The notes under the pieces were generated by a model. That model searched no databases and was not told the DNA's origin. It worked only from the letters and a program-made list of their open reading frames with translations. Below, in pieces: positions 7,374-15,070 of a stretch of 47,709 bases of DNA. Origin of the DNA: Rhodospirillaceae bacterium. Its GTDB lineage: Bacteria > Pseudomonadota > Alphaproteobacteria > Rhodospirillales > Casp-alpha2. The translations under genes and the position numbers were made by a program. How positions within the stretch are numbered: the first letter of the stretch is position 1; each line of letters begins with the position of its first letter. Where the stretch lies: positions 1 through 47,709 of the forward strand of contig NZRL01000157.1 in assembly GCA_002696205.1 (NCBI GenBank), in the 5' to 3' direction.

Positions 7374-8954
7374 TTAACCGGCGGAGCGATGCGGCAGTGG
7401 CAACGAAATCACCGCCTTGAGGCCGCCGCCCACCCGGTTTTCAAGGCGAATGTCCCCGCCGTGCGCCCGCACGACGGTCCGCGCGATCGCCAACCCCAGG
7501 CCGACGCCCCCGGTTTCCTGACTGCGTGAGGATTCCAGCCGGGTGAACGGCTCGAACACGGCATCGAATTGGTCTTCCGGAATGCCCGGGCCGTCGTCTT
7601 CCACCGAGATCAGGATTTCCGTCTCGCCAGCCTGAACGCCGATCCGCGCCTCGGCCCCATAGCGCGCGGCGTTTTCCGCCAGATTCCGAACCGCCCGCTT
7701 GATCGCCGTCGGCTGACACGTCAGGCGTATCGGCGCGCCGGCACCGTCGAAACGGGCCGCCATGCCCGCGTCCGTCAACTCATGCGCGACCTCGGCGCAG
7801 AGCTTGGCGACGTCTTCATCCCGCGCCGCCTCGCCGCCCTGGGCATCCCGGGCGAAGGCGAGGGTCGCTTCGGTGATGCGCTCCATCTCGTCCAGGGTCT
7901 TCAGGATCTTCTCGCGGTTTTCGGCGTCGTCCTTGATGAATTCGGCCCGCAAGCGCAGCGAGGTCAGCGGCGTGCGCAGGTCGTGGCTGATCGCCGCCAG
8001 CATCGCCGTCCGGTCGGCGACGAAGCGGTGCAGGCGTTCCTGCATGCGGTTGAAGGCATCGGTCGTACGGCGGATTTCACCGGGTCCCGTGGGCGTCAGG
8101 GGGGCCACGGCCTCACCTCGGCCCAATGCATCGGCCGCCGCGGCCAAATCATTCAACGGCCGGGTCAGGCGGCGCACGATCAGGATGCTGACCAGCGAGA
8201 TCGCCAGAACCGTCACCAGCAACACGGTCATCGTCCGCCCACCCCACAGGCGCGCCGGTTTGGCCGCCAGTTCGCCGTTCAGCCAGCGCCCGTCGCCAAG
8301 CGGCACGGACAACACCAGTCCGGCAGGCAACATGCGGGGCGGCCGGTCGGCGCCGCCGGGGGCGCGGAACCCATCCGGCCCCGGAATCATATGGCCGGGC
8401 CCGTGATCGTCTCCCGAATGGTCGGCGCGGTGACGCTCATGATCGTCGTCGTCTTTTCCGTGATCGTCATCGTGGCGAGGGCGGTCGTGCCAGCCGCGAT
8501 GCCAGCGGCGCAACAGGTCCGGCATGGGGAACGGGCCCCAATCCTCGCGGTCCACCACCCGGACCAGGACCGGGCCGGGGCGCGGCCCATCGAGCCGGTC
8601 CATCAACGTATCCGTGAACAGATTGTCGCGGGCGTCCGGCCCGTCGCCGGCGGCGGCGCCGGGCGCGACCCAGAACCGAAGACGGGTGCTGGTCGCCGCC
8701 GCCAACATGGATTGCGTCAGGGCCGGATCCTCGGGGCGCGGCAGCAGATCGAGCATCCGGACCAGCGAGGCGGTTCGCTGCATGACCAATTCGCGCCGCG
8801 CGTTGATGATCGCTTCATGCCGCTCCGAGGCGAAAAACGCGGCGCTGACGAGCTGCGCGATCAGCAGCGCCGCCAGCAGGGACAGGATCAGCTGACCGGC
8901 CAGGGAGCGCGGCCAGAGACGGCGAAACCAGGGCGCGGGGGTCAGAGCGTTCAT
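7374..8954 (-). CDS. Sensor histidine kinase with His/Asp-rich periplasmic region
   Basis: A 526-residue membrane kinase that pairs with the response regulator upstream. TM1 is about residues 19-41, TM2 about 241-261; the periplasmic domain lies between. HAMP follows (RRLTRPLNDLAAA), then the H box AISHDLRTPL with phosphoacceptor H324, the N box RNLAENAARYG, and G boxes VEDDGPGIPE and GGVGLGLAIA. This is the EnvZ/RstB class. Residues 151-188 of the periplasmic loop hold nine histidines and twelve acidic residues, an obvious candidate metal-binding segment. The frame extends to 9278, but ATG 8954 overlaps the regulator stop by four bases (ATGA), giving coupled translation and placing TM1 near the N-terminus. 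Signal identity (Ca, Zn, Ni, Cu) is unknown. Confidence 0.92.
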   Translation of the reverse strand: MNALTPAPWFRRLWPRSLAGQLILSLLAALLIAQLVSAAFFASERHEAIINARRELVMQRTASLVRMLDLLPRPEDPALTQSMLAAATSTRLRFWVAPGAAAGDGPDARDNLFTDTLMDRLDGPRPGPVLVRVVDREDWGPFPMPDLLRRWHRGWHDRPRHDDDHGKDDDDHERHRADHSGDDHGPGHMIPGPDGFRAPGGADRPPRMLPAGLVLSVPLGDGRWLNGELAAKPARLWGGRTMTVLLVTVLAISLVSILIVRRLTRPLNDLAAAADALGRGEAVAPLTPTGPGEIRRTTDAFNRMQERLHRFVADRTAMLAAISHDLRTPLTSLRLRAEFIKDDAENREKILKTLDEMERITEATLAFARDAQGGEAARDEDVAKLCAEVAHELTDAGMAARFDGAGAPIRLTCQPTAIKRAVRNLAENAARYGAEARIGVQAGETEILISVEDDGPGIPEDQFDAVFEPFTRLESSRSQETGGVGLGLAIARTVVRAHGGDIRLENRVGGGLKAVISLPLPHRSAG

Positions 8955-9682
8955 CGTTCGACGATTTCGACAGGGGCGGCGAAGCTGTAGCCGCCGCCCC
9001 AATGGGTCTTGATGAATTCCGGATTTCGGGCGTCTTTTTCGACCTTCTTGCGCAGGCGCGAAACCTGATTGTCGATGGCCCGGTCGAACAGTTGCGCCGT
9101 GCGCCCGCGCGTCAGGTCGAGCAATTGATCCCGGTTCAATACCCGGCCCGGGTGGCGCAGGAAGACGCCGAGCAATAGACTTTCCCCGGTCGAAAGCGCG
9201 ACCGCCTCGCCCTGCCCACCGCCGCCGGTCAGGGCCTGGGTCTGCGGATCGAACAGCCAATCGCCGAACCGGTAGCACTGGCCCGGCGGCTCACCCGCCG
9301 CCGGCGGCAGCGTTGCCGTCCGCCGCAGCACGGCCTTGATACGGGCCAGCAGTTCGCGCGGATTGAACGGTTTGGTGACGTAATCGTCAGCGCCCATTTC
9401 CAGGCCGACGATGCGGTCGGTCTCCTCGGCCATGGCGGTCAGCAGAATGACCGGCAGATCCGTCGTCGCCCGCAGATGGCGGCACAGCGACAGGCCGTCC
9501 TCGCCCGGCATCATGATATCGAGGACGACCAGATCGATGGCGCTGGTCTCCAGGGCCTGCCGGGCGGTGGCGGCGCGGTCGGCCGTGGTCACCCGGTAAC
9601 CGTGCTCTTTCAGGTAACGCGCCATGGCGTCCCGAATGTCCGGATGGTCGTCGACGACCAGAATATGTTCGCTGTCGGTCAT
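8951..9682 (-). CDS. OmpR-family response regulator
   Basis: A 243-residue two-domain regulator. The receiver holds the acidic pocket ILVVDDHPD, phosphoacceptor D55 in LVVLDIMMPGEDG, the switch Thr in LLTA and K104 in DDYVTKPF. The C-terminal winged helix (about 140-238) has the typical LSTGESLLLGVFLRHPGRVL and RAIDNQVSRLRKK recognition region. It is the first gene of a two-gene operon with the kinase and is transcribed away from the EF-hand gene; the 214-base space between their starts probably holds operators for both. The RstA/TctD-like grouping is a guess from motif style. Confidence 0.93.
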   Translation of the reverse strand: MTDSEHILVVDDHPDIRDAMARYLKEHGYRVTTADRAATARQALETSAIDLVVLDIMMPGEDGLSLCRHLRATTDLPVILLTAMAEETDRIVGLEMGADDYVTKPFNPRELLARIKAVLRRTATLPPAAGEPPGQCYRFGDWLFDPQTQALTGGGGQGEAVALSTGESLLLGVFLRHPGRVLNRDQLLDLTRGRTAQLFDRAIDNQVSRLRKKVEKDARNPEFIKTHWGGGYSFAAPVEIVER

Positions 9683-9767
9683 ATCGTTTGCAGGAGTGTT
9701 ACGGGCGCCTTTCGGCCGCTGTCATCGTCGACTATGCCGGATCGCCGGGCGCGGGCGGGCAAAAAAA

Positions 9768-9783
9768 TGTAACCGATTGTATC
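9768..9783. promoter_or_regulatory. Candidate direct-repeat operator (TGTAAC / TGTATC)
   Basis: Two related hexamers, TGTAAC at 9768-9773 and TGTATC at 9778-9783, repeat with a ten-base period between the divergent regulator and EF-hand genes. OmpR-family regulators generally bind direct repeats spaced by about one helical turn, so this is a reasonable site for the neighbouring regulator. The pair is short and could be chance. Confidence 0.3.
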
Positions 9784-9896
9784 ACCGGCCGGGATCGGCA
9801 CCTTTTGCGACAATCAAGCGGTTTTCCGCCATACTTCAGCGACGTTTGCCGGGTCATCTGGGGTCATCGCAACCACTGACCCAAGGACATACTCCC

Positions 9897-10403
9897 ATGG
9901 CACATCCCCATCGCATGAAACTGCACACCAAGATCATCCTCGGCGCCCTGACCACGGCCGCCGTCGTCGGCGGCGGTGTCGCCTTCGCCGAAGCCGATTA
10001 CCGCGGCCATCACGGCAAGCACGGCGGCGGCGAACGCATCGACCGCATGTTCGAGCGTTATGACGCCAACAACGACGGCAAGATCACCAAGGCCGAAATC
10101 GAAACCGCCCGCAAGGCATCGATCGCCAAATACGACGCCGACAAGGACGGCCAGCTGTCGCTCGAGGAATTCAATGGCCTGTTCAACGAAATCATGCGTC
10201 ATCGCATGGTCCGCATGTTCCAGAAATTCGACCGCGACGGCGACGCCAAGGTCTCGGAAGCCGAAATCGCCCGCAAGGTCGACCGCATGATGACCTGGAT
10301 GGACCGCGACGATAACGGCGAGATCGAACGCGACGAACTGCGCCGCCGCCACATGGACCGGGACGGCGACGGCCGCCGCCATCACGGCAAGGACCGCGAC
10401 TAG
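9897..10403 (+). CDS. Exported EF-hand calcium-binding protein
   Basis: A 168-residue protein with a signal peptide (MKLHTKIILGALTTAAVVGG, cleavage near AFAEA) and four canonical 12-residue EF-hand loops: D56-E67 (DANNDGKITKAE), D80-E91 (DADKDGQLSLEE), D112-E123 (DRDGDAKVSEAE) and D136-E147 (DRDDNGEIERDE). An incomplete fifth, DRDGDG, lies at about 154-159. Every loop has the bidentate Glu at position 12. It should bind calcium in the periplasm or outside the cell. Start 9897 has AAGGA upstream; the frame runs back to 9624 but that part has no homology. It is divergent from the two-component operon with the His/Asp-rich sensor, suggesting it is a target of, or partner in, divalent-cation sensing. 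EF-hands of this type also bind other cations weakly. Confidence 0.92.
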   Translation: MAHPHRMKLHTKIILGALTTAAVVGGGVAFAEADYRGHHGKHGGGERIDRMFERYDANNDGKITKAEIETARKASIAKYDADKDGQLSLEEFNGLFNEIMRHRMVRMFQKFDRDGDAKVSEAEIARKVDRMMTWMDRDDNGEIERDELRRRHMDRDGDGRRHHGKDRD

Positions 10404-10480
10404 TCTTTCTCCGGGCGGGCCGCCCCGGCCCCGGGGGTCTCCGGCCCGCTTTCCCCGCCCTTTCCCCAAACCGGGCGGGC

Positions 10481-10515
10481 AACGCCGCGACCTTCGGGTC
10501 GCGGCGTTTTCATTT
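10481..10515 (+). terminator. Rho-independent terminator after EF-hand gene
   Basis: A perfect 12-pair stem, AACGCCGCGACC with GGTCGCGGCGTT, closes on a TTCG tetraloop and is followed by TTCATTT. It lies about 80 bases after the EF-hand stop and before the transaldolase gene. Confidence 0.88.
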
Positions 10516-10631
10516 GCAGCACCATCGACCGGCGGCGCCGGAAGACCGTCACACGATGGCCGGTTGATTTCCCGCCGGGCAGCGGGTTAAGTGGGCGAAA
10601 CCAAGGAACAAACACGCCTGGGAGCGCGCCA

Positions 10632-11285
10632 ATGAAATTCTTCGTCGATACGGCCGATACGGCCGAGATCAAACGCCTGAACGATACCGGACTGGTCGAC
10701 GGGGTCACCACCAACCCGTCGCTGATCGCCAAATCGGGGCGCGACTTCATCGACGTCATCAAGGAAATCTGCGAGATCGTCGACGGCCCGGTTTCCGCCG
10801 AGGTCACGGCGACCGACGCCGACGGCATGATCGAGGAAGGCCGCAAGCTGGCCAAAGTCGCCGACAACGTCTGCGTCAAGGCGCCGCTGACCGAAGCCGG
10901 CCTGGTCGCCTGCAAGACGCTGTCGGGCGAAGGCACGCCGGTCAACGTGACGCTCTGTTTCTCACCGGCCCAGGCGCTGTTGGCGGCCAAGGCGGGGGCG
11001 GCCTTCATCTCGCCCTTCGTCGGGCGGCTCGACGACATCGGCCAGGACGGCATGAACCTGATCGGCGAGATCGCGGAAATCTATTCCAACTACGATTTCC
11101 AGACGGAAATCCTGGTCGCCTCCGTACGCTCGCCGCAGCATGTCGTCGACGCGGCGCGCATCGGGGCCCATGTCTGCACCTTGCCGCCGGGCGTGATCTG
11201 GCAGTTGTTCAAGCATCCGCTGACCGACAAGGGCCTGGAAGCGTTCCTCAAGGATTGGGAAAAGACGGGCCAGTCGATCCTCTGA
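10632..11285 (+). CDS. tal: Transaldolase, short (FSA/TalC-like) type
   Basis: A 217-residue protein of the small transaldolase/fructose-6-phosphate aldolase family, which transfers dihydroxyacetone units in the non-oxidative pentose phosphate pathway. Family marks are [13 protein letters not shown] at the start, [11 protein letters not shown] near residue 24, the Schiff-base lysine K83 in [19 protein letters not shown] near 137 and [11 protein letters not shown] near 163. Start 10632 is preceded by GGGAGCG. The gene stands alone between a terminator and a convergent PAS_5-like gene. Sequence alone does not separate transaldolase from FSA activity; most alphaproteobacterial members of this size act as transaldolases. 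Confidence 0.93.
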   Translation: MKFFVDTADTAEIKRLNDTGLVDGVTTNPSLIAKSGRDFIDVIKEICEIVDGPVSAEVTATDADGMIEEGRKLAKVADNVCVKAPLTEAGLVACKTLSGEGTPVNVTLCFSPAQALLAAKAGAAFISPFVGRLDDIGQDGMNLIGEIAEIYSNYDFQTEILVASVRSPQHVVDAARIGAHVCTLPPGVIWQLFKHPLTDKGLEAFLKDWEKTGQSIL

Positions 11286-11372
11286 TCGCACCTCCCACCT
11301 GATAGACGCCATCTCTGAACCGAAAGGCCGGGACCGGCGCAACCGCCATGGGCGATTCCGGCAGGTGCGTGC

Positions 11373-11945
11373 CTATCGCTGGGCGACCCGGACCCGTTCC
11401 GGCGTCAGCAGGCTGTGATAAATCTCCGACCAGGCCAAACGGTCCTCGTCGTAATTCGAATAGGACACGATCTTGTCGACGGTCCGGCCGTCTTCCGAGA
11501 ACGGCACGCGGCCGGAAACCTGGATGTGGTCCTTCCAGGCGCCGTAGTGCTTCAGCGTATGAAGGAAGACCAGGGGCCGTCCCTGGGCCAGGATCATCTG
11601 GTACTGGCGGACGCCGATGCGCGCCAATTCCGACGCCGTGATCTCGGCCACCCGTTTGCCGGTCATGTCGACGCCTTTGATCTCCGTATGGCCGGTGCCC
11701 CAGAAACGATAGGTGAAGACCGTCGGCTGATGCGCGACGTCGACCACGGCCGTGTAGGGAATGACCTCGTTGGCCAGATCATGGAGCTTGAAATCGGACC
11801 AGCGGGGAAACGGCCGATCGCCCTGCACCGCGCGGCAGTGGTCGAGAAAGCCCAGCGTACGCGCCGAATGAACCTCGTCCGGTTCGACAACGACGAAATT
11901 GTAATCCAAATCTGCCCAGATACCGTTCACGGCGCGCCCATCCAA
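11373..11945 (-). CDS. PAS_5-like domain protein
   Basis: A 190-residue cytoplasmic protein that looks like the PAS_5 (formerly DUF1488-neighbour) group common in Rhodospirillales: an R/P-rich start (PFPRWSDFKLHDLANEVIPY), a central sheet with FTYRFWGTGHTEIKG, the helix DMTGKRVAEI, and the closing strands KIVSYSNYDEDR. Such proteins are small stand-alone sensory modules of unknown ligand. The first codon of the frame is TTG at 11945; a GTG six codons in is an alternative and no strong ribosome binding site decides between them. It converges on the transaldolase gene and is divergent from the solute-binding protein gene. Confidence 0.7.
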   Translation of the reverse strand: MDGRAVNGIWADLDYNFVVVEPDEVHSARTLGFLDHCRAVQGDRPFPRWSDFKLHDLANEVIPYTAVVDVAHQPTVFTYRFWGTGHTEIKGVDMTGKRVAEITASELARIGVRQYQMILAQGRPLVFLHTLKHYGAWKDHIQVSGRVPFSEDGRTVDKIVSYSNYDEDRLAWSEIYHSLLTPERVRVAQR

Positions 11946-12140
11946 AAATCGTGTTTTTACGACGATCTATGCGATTTTAGCCCGCCAATCTTGCAACGAC
12001 CTGACCGATAGCGACAAGAGCGCGCGGGCAAGCCTTCCGCTCCTGCTTCTGGCCTGATAATTATGAAGAATTGGTGCTGGTGATTTTTTTTGAACAGCAC
12101 AGAATAAGCGATTGATCACTGCCGATTGAGATCATCATCC

Positions 12141-13334
12141 ATGGGCCGAACGCCCCAAAAAGAAACAACGAATTCCCGCCGCAACGCGCCCGACAGGACG
12201 GCGCGGTCCGCGCGTTTGTTTTCTCGCCGCACACTTCTCGGCCATGGCGCGGCTCTTGCCGCCGCCGGGGTCGGCACGGCGTTGACGCCGTTTTTCATGC
12301 GCCCGGCCCATGCCGCCGGCAATACGCTGAACGTCCTGACCTGGACCGGCTATATCCCCGACGGCTTCGTGAAGGCATTTCATAAGGCGACGGGCATCAC
12401 CGCGACCATCACGACGGTCGGATCGAACGAGGAAATGCTGACCCAGGTCATGGCCACGCACGGCCGAGCCTGGGACGTGATCTCTCCGTCGGCCCATCGC
12501 AAAACCCAGTGGCAGGAACTCAACATGACCCAGGCCTGGGACATGGAGAAACTGCCCAATCTGGACAACGTCGAATCCCGGTTCCGCAAGATTTCCGAGA
12601 ACTGGACCTGGGGCGACGGCCAACACCACCTGCCCCACGTCTGGGGGACCGAGGCGATATCCTGGCGCACGGATAAGTTCACCACAAGCTACGGCGAATT
12701 GTCCCTGGCCGACCTATGGCGGCCCGAGATGAAGGGCCTGATCCAGGGCCGCGCCCATTCGATGATGTCCGGGATCGGCCGCATGCTGGCGAATCAGGGC
12801 AAACTGGCGCCGCTGGAAGAATCCTACAACGACGAAAGCGCCATGCGCAGCACCTGGAGCGACATCATGCGCTTCGCCGTCGAACATAAATCCTGGTTGC
12901 GCGCCTTCTGGCACGATCACGAAAGCCAGAAGACCAATTTCACCCGCAACGGCGTGGTCATTGGCCAAACCTGGGACGGCCCGGCCATCGAATTGGCCAA
13001 GGCGGGCGAGCCGATCGCCTATCTGGCACCCAAGGAAGGGGCCTTTGCCTGGATGGACGGCCTGGCTATCACCGCCGCGTCGAAAAACGCCGACGAGGCA
13101 CATGCCTTCGCCGACGCGCTCTACACCGTTCGCGCCGGGGCCGAACTGGCCAATACGACGGGGTACAATTCCGTGGTCGGCGGCGTGACGGAGAAATTGA
13201 CCGACGCCTCGCGCGCGGCCTTCGAAGCGGCCTATCCGGAAGACGCCCTCGACAAGTTGTGGTGGTGGCCGGACGAACCGGTCTGGTACGCCCATCTGCG
13301 CAACGCCTATCGCGACCGCTTCCTGGCCGCCTAG
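12141..13334 (+). CDS. Tat-exported PotD-like solute-binding protein
   Basis: A 397-residue periplasmic binding protein of the spermidine/putrescine (family 1, PotD/PotF-like) class. The N-terminus has a twin-arginine signal SRRTLLG (residues about 28-34), a hydrophobic stretch and an AHA cleavage site. The mature protein begins NTLNVLTWTGYIPDGFVKAF, typical of the family, and later has GVVIGQTWDGPAIELAKAGEPI and an EGAFAWMDGLAI motif. No permease or ATPase genes are adjacent, so it is an orphan component whose transporter must lie elsewhere. TTG 12126 would add five residues; ATG 12141 is preferred. Ligand unknown; amines such as polyamines or betaines are typical for this class. Confidence 0.85.
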   Translation: MGRTPQKETTNSRRNAPDRTARSARLFSRRTLLGHGAALAAAGVGTALTPFFMRPAHAAGNTLNVLTWTGYIPDGFVKAFHKATGITATITTVGSNEEMLTQVMATHGRAWDVISPSAHRKTQWQELNMTQAWDMEKLPNLDNVESRFRKISENWTWGDGQHHLPHVWGTEAISWRTDKFTTSYGELSLADLWRPEMKGLIQGRAHSMMSGIGRMLANQGKLAPLEESYNDESAMRSTWSDIMRFAVEHKSWLRAFWHDHESQKTNFTRNGVVIGQTWDGPAIELAKAGEPIAYLAPKEGAFAWMDGLAITAASKNADEAHAFADALYTVRAGAELANTTGYNSVVGGVTEKLTDASRAAFEAAYPEDALDKLWWWPDEPVWYAHLRNAYRDRFLAA

Positions 13335-13422
13335 GCCCGAATTTCCAATCTTCGAATTCCGCCCCACCGGTGCCGGCAGTAATAAGCCGGGGGCGCTCGC
13401 GCGGCCCCATCCCAGATAACAA

Positions 13423-13454
13423 AAAGCCGGGGACGCTCACGCGACCCCGGCTTT
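13423..13454. terminator. Bidirectional terminator between convergent genes
   Basis: AAAGCCGGGG (13423-13432) and CCCCGGCTTT (13445-13454) form a perfect ten-pair stem with a 12-base loop, flanked by A and T tracts that suit termination on both strands. It lies between the solute-binding protein gene and tpa, which converge. A degenerate copy of its 5' arm and loop lies 40 bases upstream. Confidence 0.8.
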
Positions 13455-13476
13455 CCGGTTCGATACTTTCTTAGGA

Positions 13477-14787
13477 TCAGAGCTCTTCGAGCGCTTCCCG
13501 AAGCACGCCGATCATGGCGTCGATGTCGGCTTCCGTGGCGACGAAGGCCGGCGCCACGACGCCGCAGTCGCCCGTGAACTTCACGTGCAGGCCCCGCCAG
13601 AACAGGTCTTTCTGGAACTGGGTGCCGAGCGCGCCCGGCCCGCCCTTGGGCTTCAGTTCGATGGCGCCGAGCATGCCGTAGCCGCGAATGTCGGCCAGAC
13701 AGTCCATGCCTTCCAGCGAGAACAGCGCCTTCTGGAAATGATCGACCAGACCGGCCGCCTTTTCGAAGGTGTTTTCCTCGTCATAGATTTTCTGCACGGC
13801 GACACCGGCGGCGCAGGCCGCGGGGTGCGACGAATAGGTATAGCCGTGGAACAGCTCGATGGCGTTTTCCGGGGCGACGTCGATGATGGTTTCGTAAATC
13901 TCGTCCTTCACCGCGATGGCGCCCATCGGCTGGCAGCCGTTGGTGATCGCCTTGGCCAGGGTCATCAGGTCCGGCGTCACGCCGAAGGCCTGGGCGGCGA
14001 AGGGCGCGCCCGTGCGGCCGAAGCCGGTGATGACTTCATCGAAGACCAGCAGGATGCCGTGTTCGTCGCAAATCTCGCGCAGACGTTCCAGATACCCCTT
14101 GGGCGGCACCAGGCAGCCGGTCGAGCCGGCGATCGGTTCGACGAAGCAGGCGGCGATGGTCGATCCGCCGACGTTGGCGCAGATGCGGGCCAGATCGTCG
14201 GCCAGTTCGGCGCCCTTTTCGGGCTGTCCCTGAACAAAGGTTTCGGACCCGTCCCAGGTATGGCGCATGTGGACGATGCCGGGCATGACGCCGGAGAAGG
14301 TCTCGCGGTTCTTGACCATGCCGGAAAGCGACGTGCCGCCGATGTTGACGCCGTGATAGGCGCGTTCGCGGCTAACGAAGCGCGTGCGCTGGCCCTGGCC
14401 CTTGGCCCGGTGATAGGCCATGGCGATTTTCAGCGCCGTGTCGATGGCTTCGGAGCCGGAGTTGGCGAAGAAGATGTGGTTCATCGGCTCGGGCGTGATG
14501 CGGGCGACGCGCTGCGCCAGATCGAAGGCACCCGGGTGGCCCATCTGGAACGGCGGGGTGTAATCGTTTTCCAGAAGCTGGCTGTAGACCGCTTCGGCGA
14601 TTTCCTTGCGGCCATGGCCGAGCGGGCAGCAGAACAGGCCCGACGAGCCGTCGAGGATCTTCCCGCCCTTGTGATCGTAGTAATGAATGCCTTCGCCTCG
14701 AACGACCAGGCGCGGGCTTTTCTTGAAATCGCGGTTGCCGGTGAACGGCATCCAGTTCTCTTCAAGGGAATTGGTGTTGTATTCCAT
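13477..14787 (-). CDS. tpa: Taurine--pyruvate aminotransferase (class III)
   Basis: A 436-residue PLP enzyme of the class III omega-aminotransferases. It opens with EENWMPFTGNRDFKKSPR, typical of the taurine/beta-alanine:pyruvate group, and has the PLP-site stretches IFFANSGSEAIDTALK, LLVFDEVITGFGRTG and the catalytic lysine in TLAKAITNGCQPMGA. The enzyme would convert taurine plus pyruvate to sulfoacetaldehyde plus alanine. The assignment as tpa rests on context: it is divergent from tauR, with xsc and pta beyond. Beta-alanine or another omega-amino acid is the alternative substrate. The frame is open to 14862, but ATG 14787 has AGGAGG seven bases upstream and family homology begins there. 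Confidence 0.8.
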   Translation of the reverse strand: MEYNTNSLEENWMPFTGNRDFKKSPRLVVRGEGIHYYDHKGGKILDGSSGLFCCPLGHGRKEIAEAVYSQLLENDYTPPFQMGHPGAFDLAQRVARITPEPMNHIFFANSGSEAIDTALKIAMAYHRAKGQGQRTRFVSRERAYHGVNIGGTSLSGMVKNRETFSGVMPGIVHMRHTWDGSETFVQGQPEKGAELADDLARICANVGGSTIAACFVEPIAGSTGCLVPPKGYLERLREICDEHGILLVFDEVITGFGRTGAPFAAQAFGVTPDLMTLAKAITNGCQPMGAIAVKDEIYETIIDVAPENAIELFHGYTYSSHPAACAAGVAVQKIYDEENTFEKAAGLVDHFQKALFSLEGMDCLADIRGYGMLGAIELKPKGGPGALGTQFQKDLFWRGLHVKFTGDCGVVAPAFVATEADIDAMIGVLREALEEL

Positions 14788-14900
14788 GGTCGATCCTCCT
14801 CGAGGCGCCCGCCGGCGTCTTGACCGGTCCGGGGGCGAAAAACGGGCTGACGGTTCACGCATACGAAATGCGTCCGGGAACCGCCGGGCTTGTCACGAAA

Positions 14901-14968
14901 CTGGACCCATCGTAATCTCGCCCGCTGGCACCACGTTAGAGCCAGTCAGGGCATTTCCCTGGACCACA
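14901..14968. promoter_or_regulatory. Candidate TauR sites in the tpa-tauR intergenic region
   Basis: CTGGACCCAT (14901-14910) and CTGGACCACA (14959-14968) lie in the 283-base divergent region. From memory, TauR of Rhodobacter recognises direct repeats starting CTGGAC, so these are reasonable candidates. A third CTGGAC lies at 16757-16766 upstream of xsc. The hexamer is common in DNA of this composition, so confidence is limited. Confidence 0.35.
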
Positions 14969-15070
14969 CTTCCCGGCGTTTCGACGCGGGGCCCGGCAGG
15001 GGGAATGTCCGGGCCTCACGGCGGCGGAAAGCCGGGCCCAAGGGGCGGACAACAAGAAGAACGAGCACCC

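Noticed and set aside
8387-8590. A small frame overlapping the His/Asp-rich coding stretch of the kinase
   Set aside because: It is a shifted reading of the same repetitive codons and has no ribosome binding site.
8955-9278. N-terminal extension of the sensor kinase by 108 codons
   Set aside because: It overlaps the response regulator almost wholly, is Arg/Pro-rich, and would bury TM1; the ATGA overlap at 8951-8954 gives a standard coupled start.
14687-15070. N-terminal extension of TauR by 128 codons overlapping tpa
   Set aside because: The winged helix of MocR proteins begins at the ATG at 15071, and the extra part runs antisense through the tpa start region.
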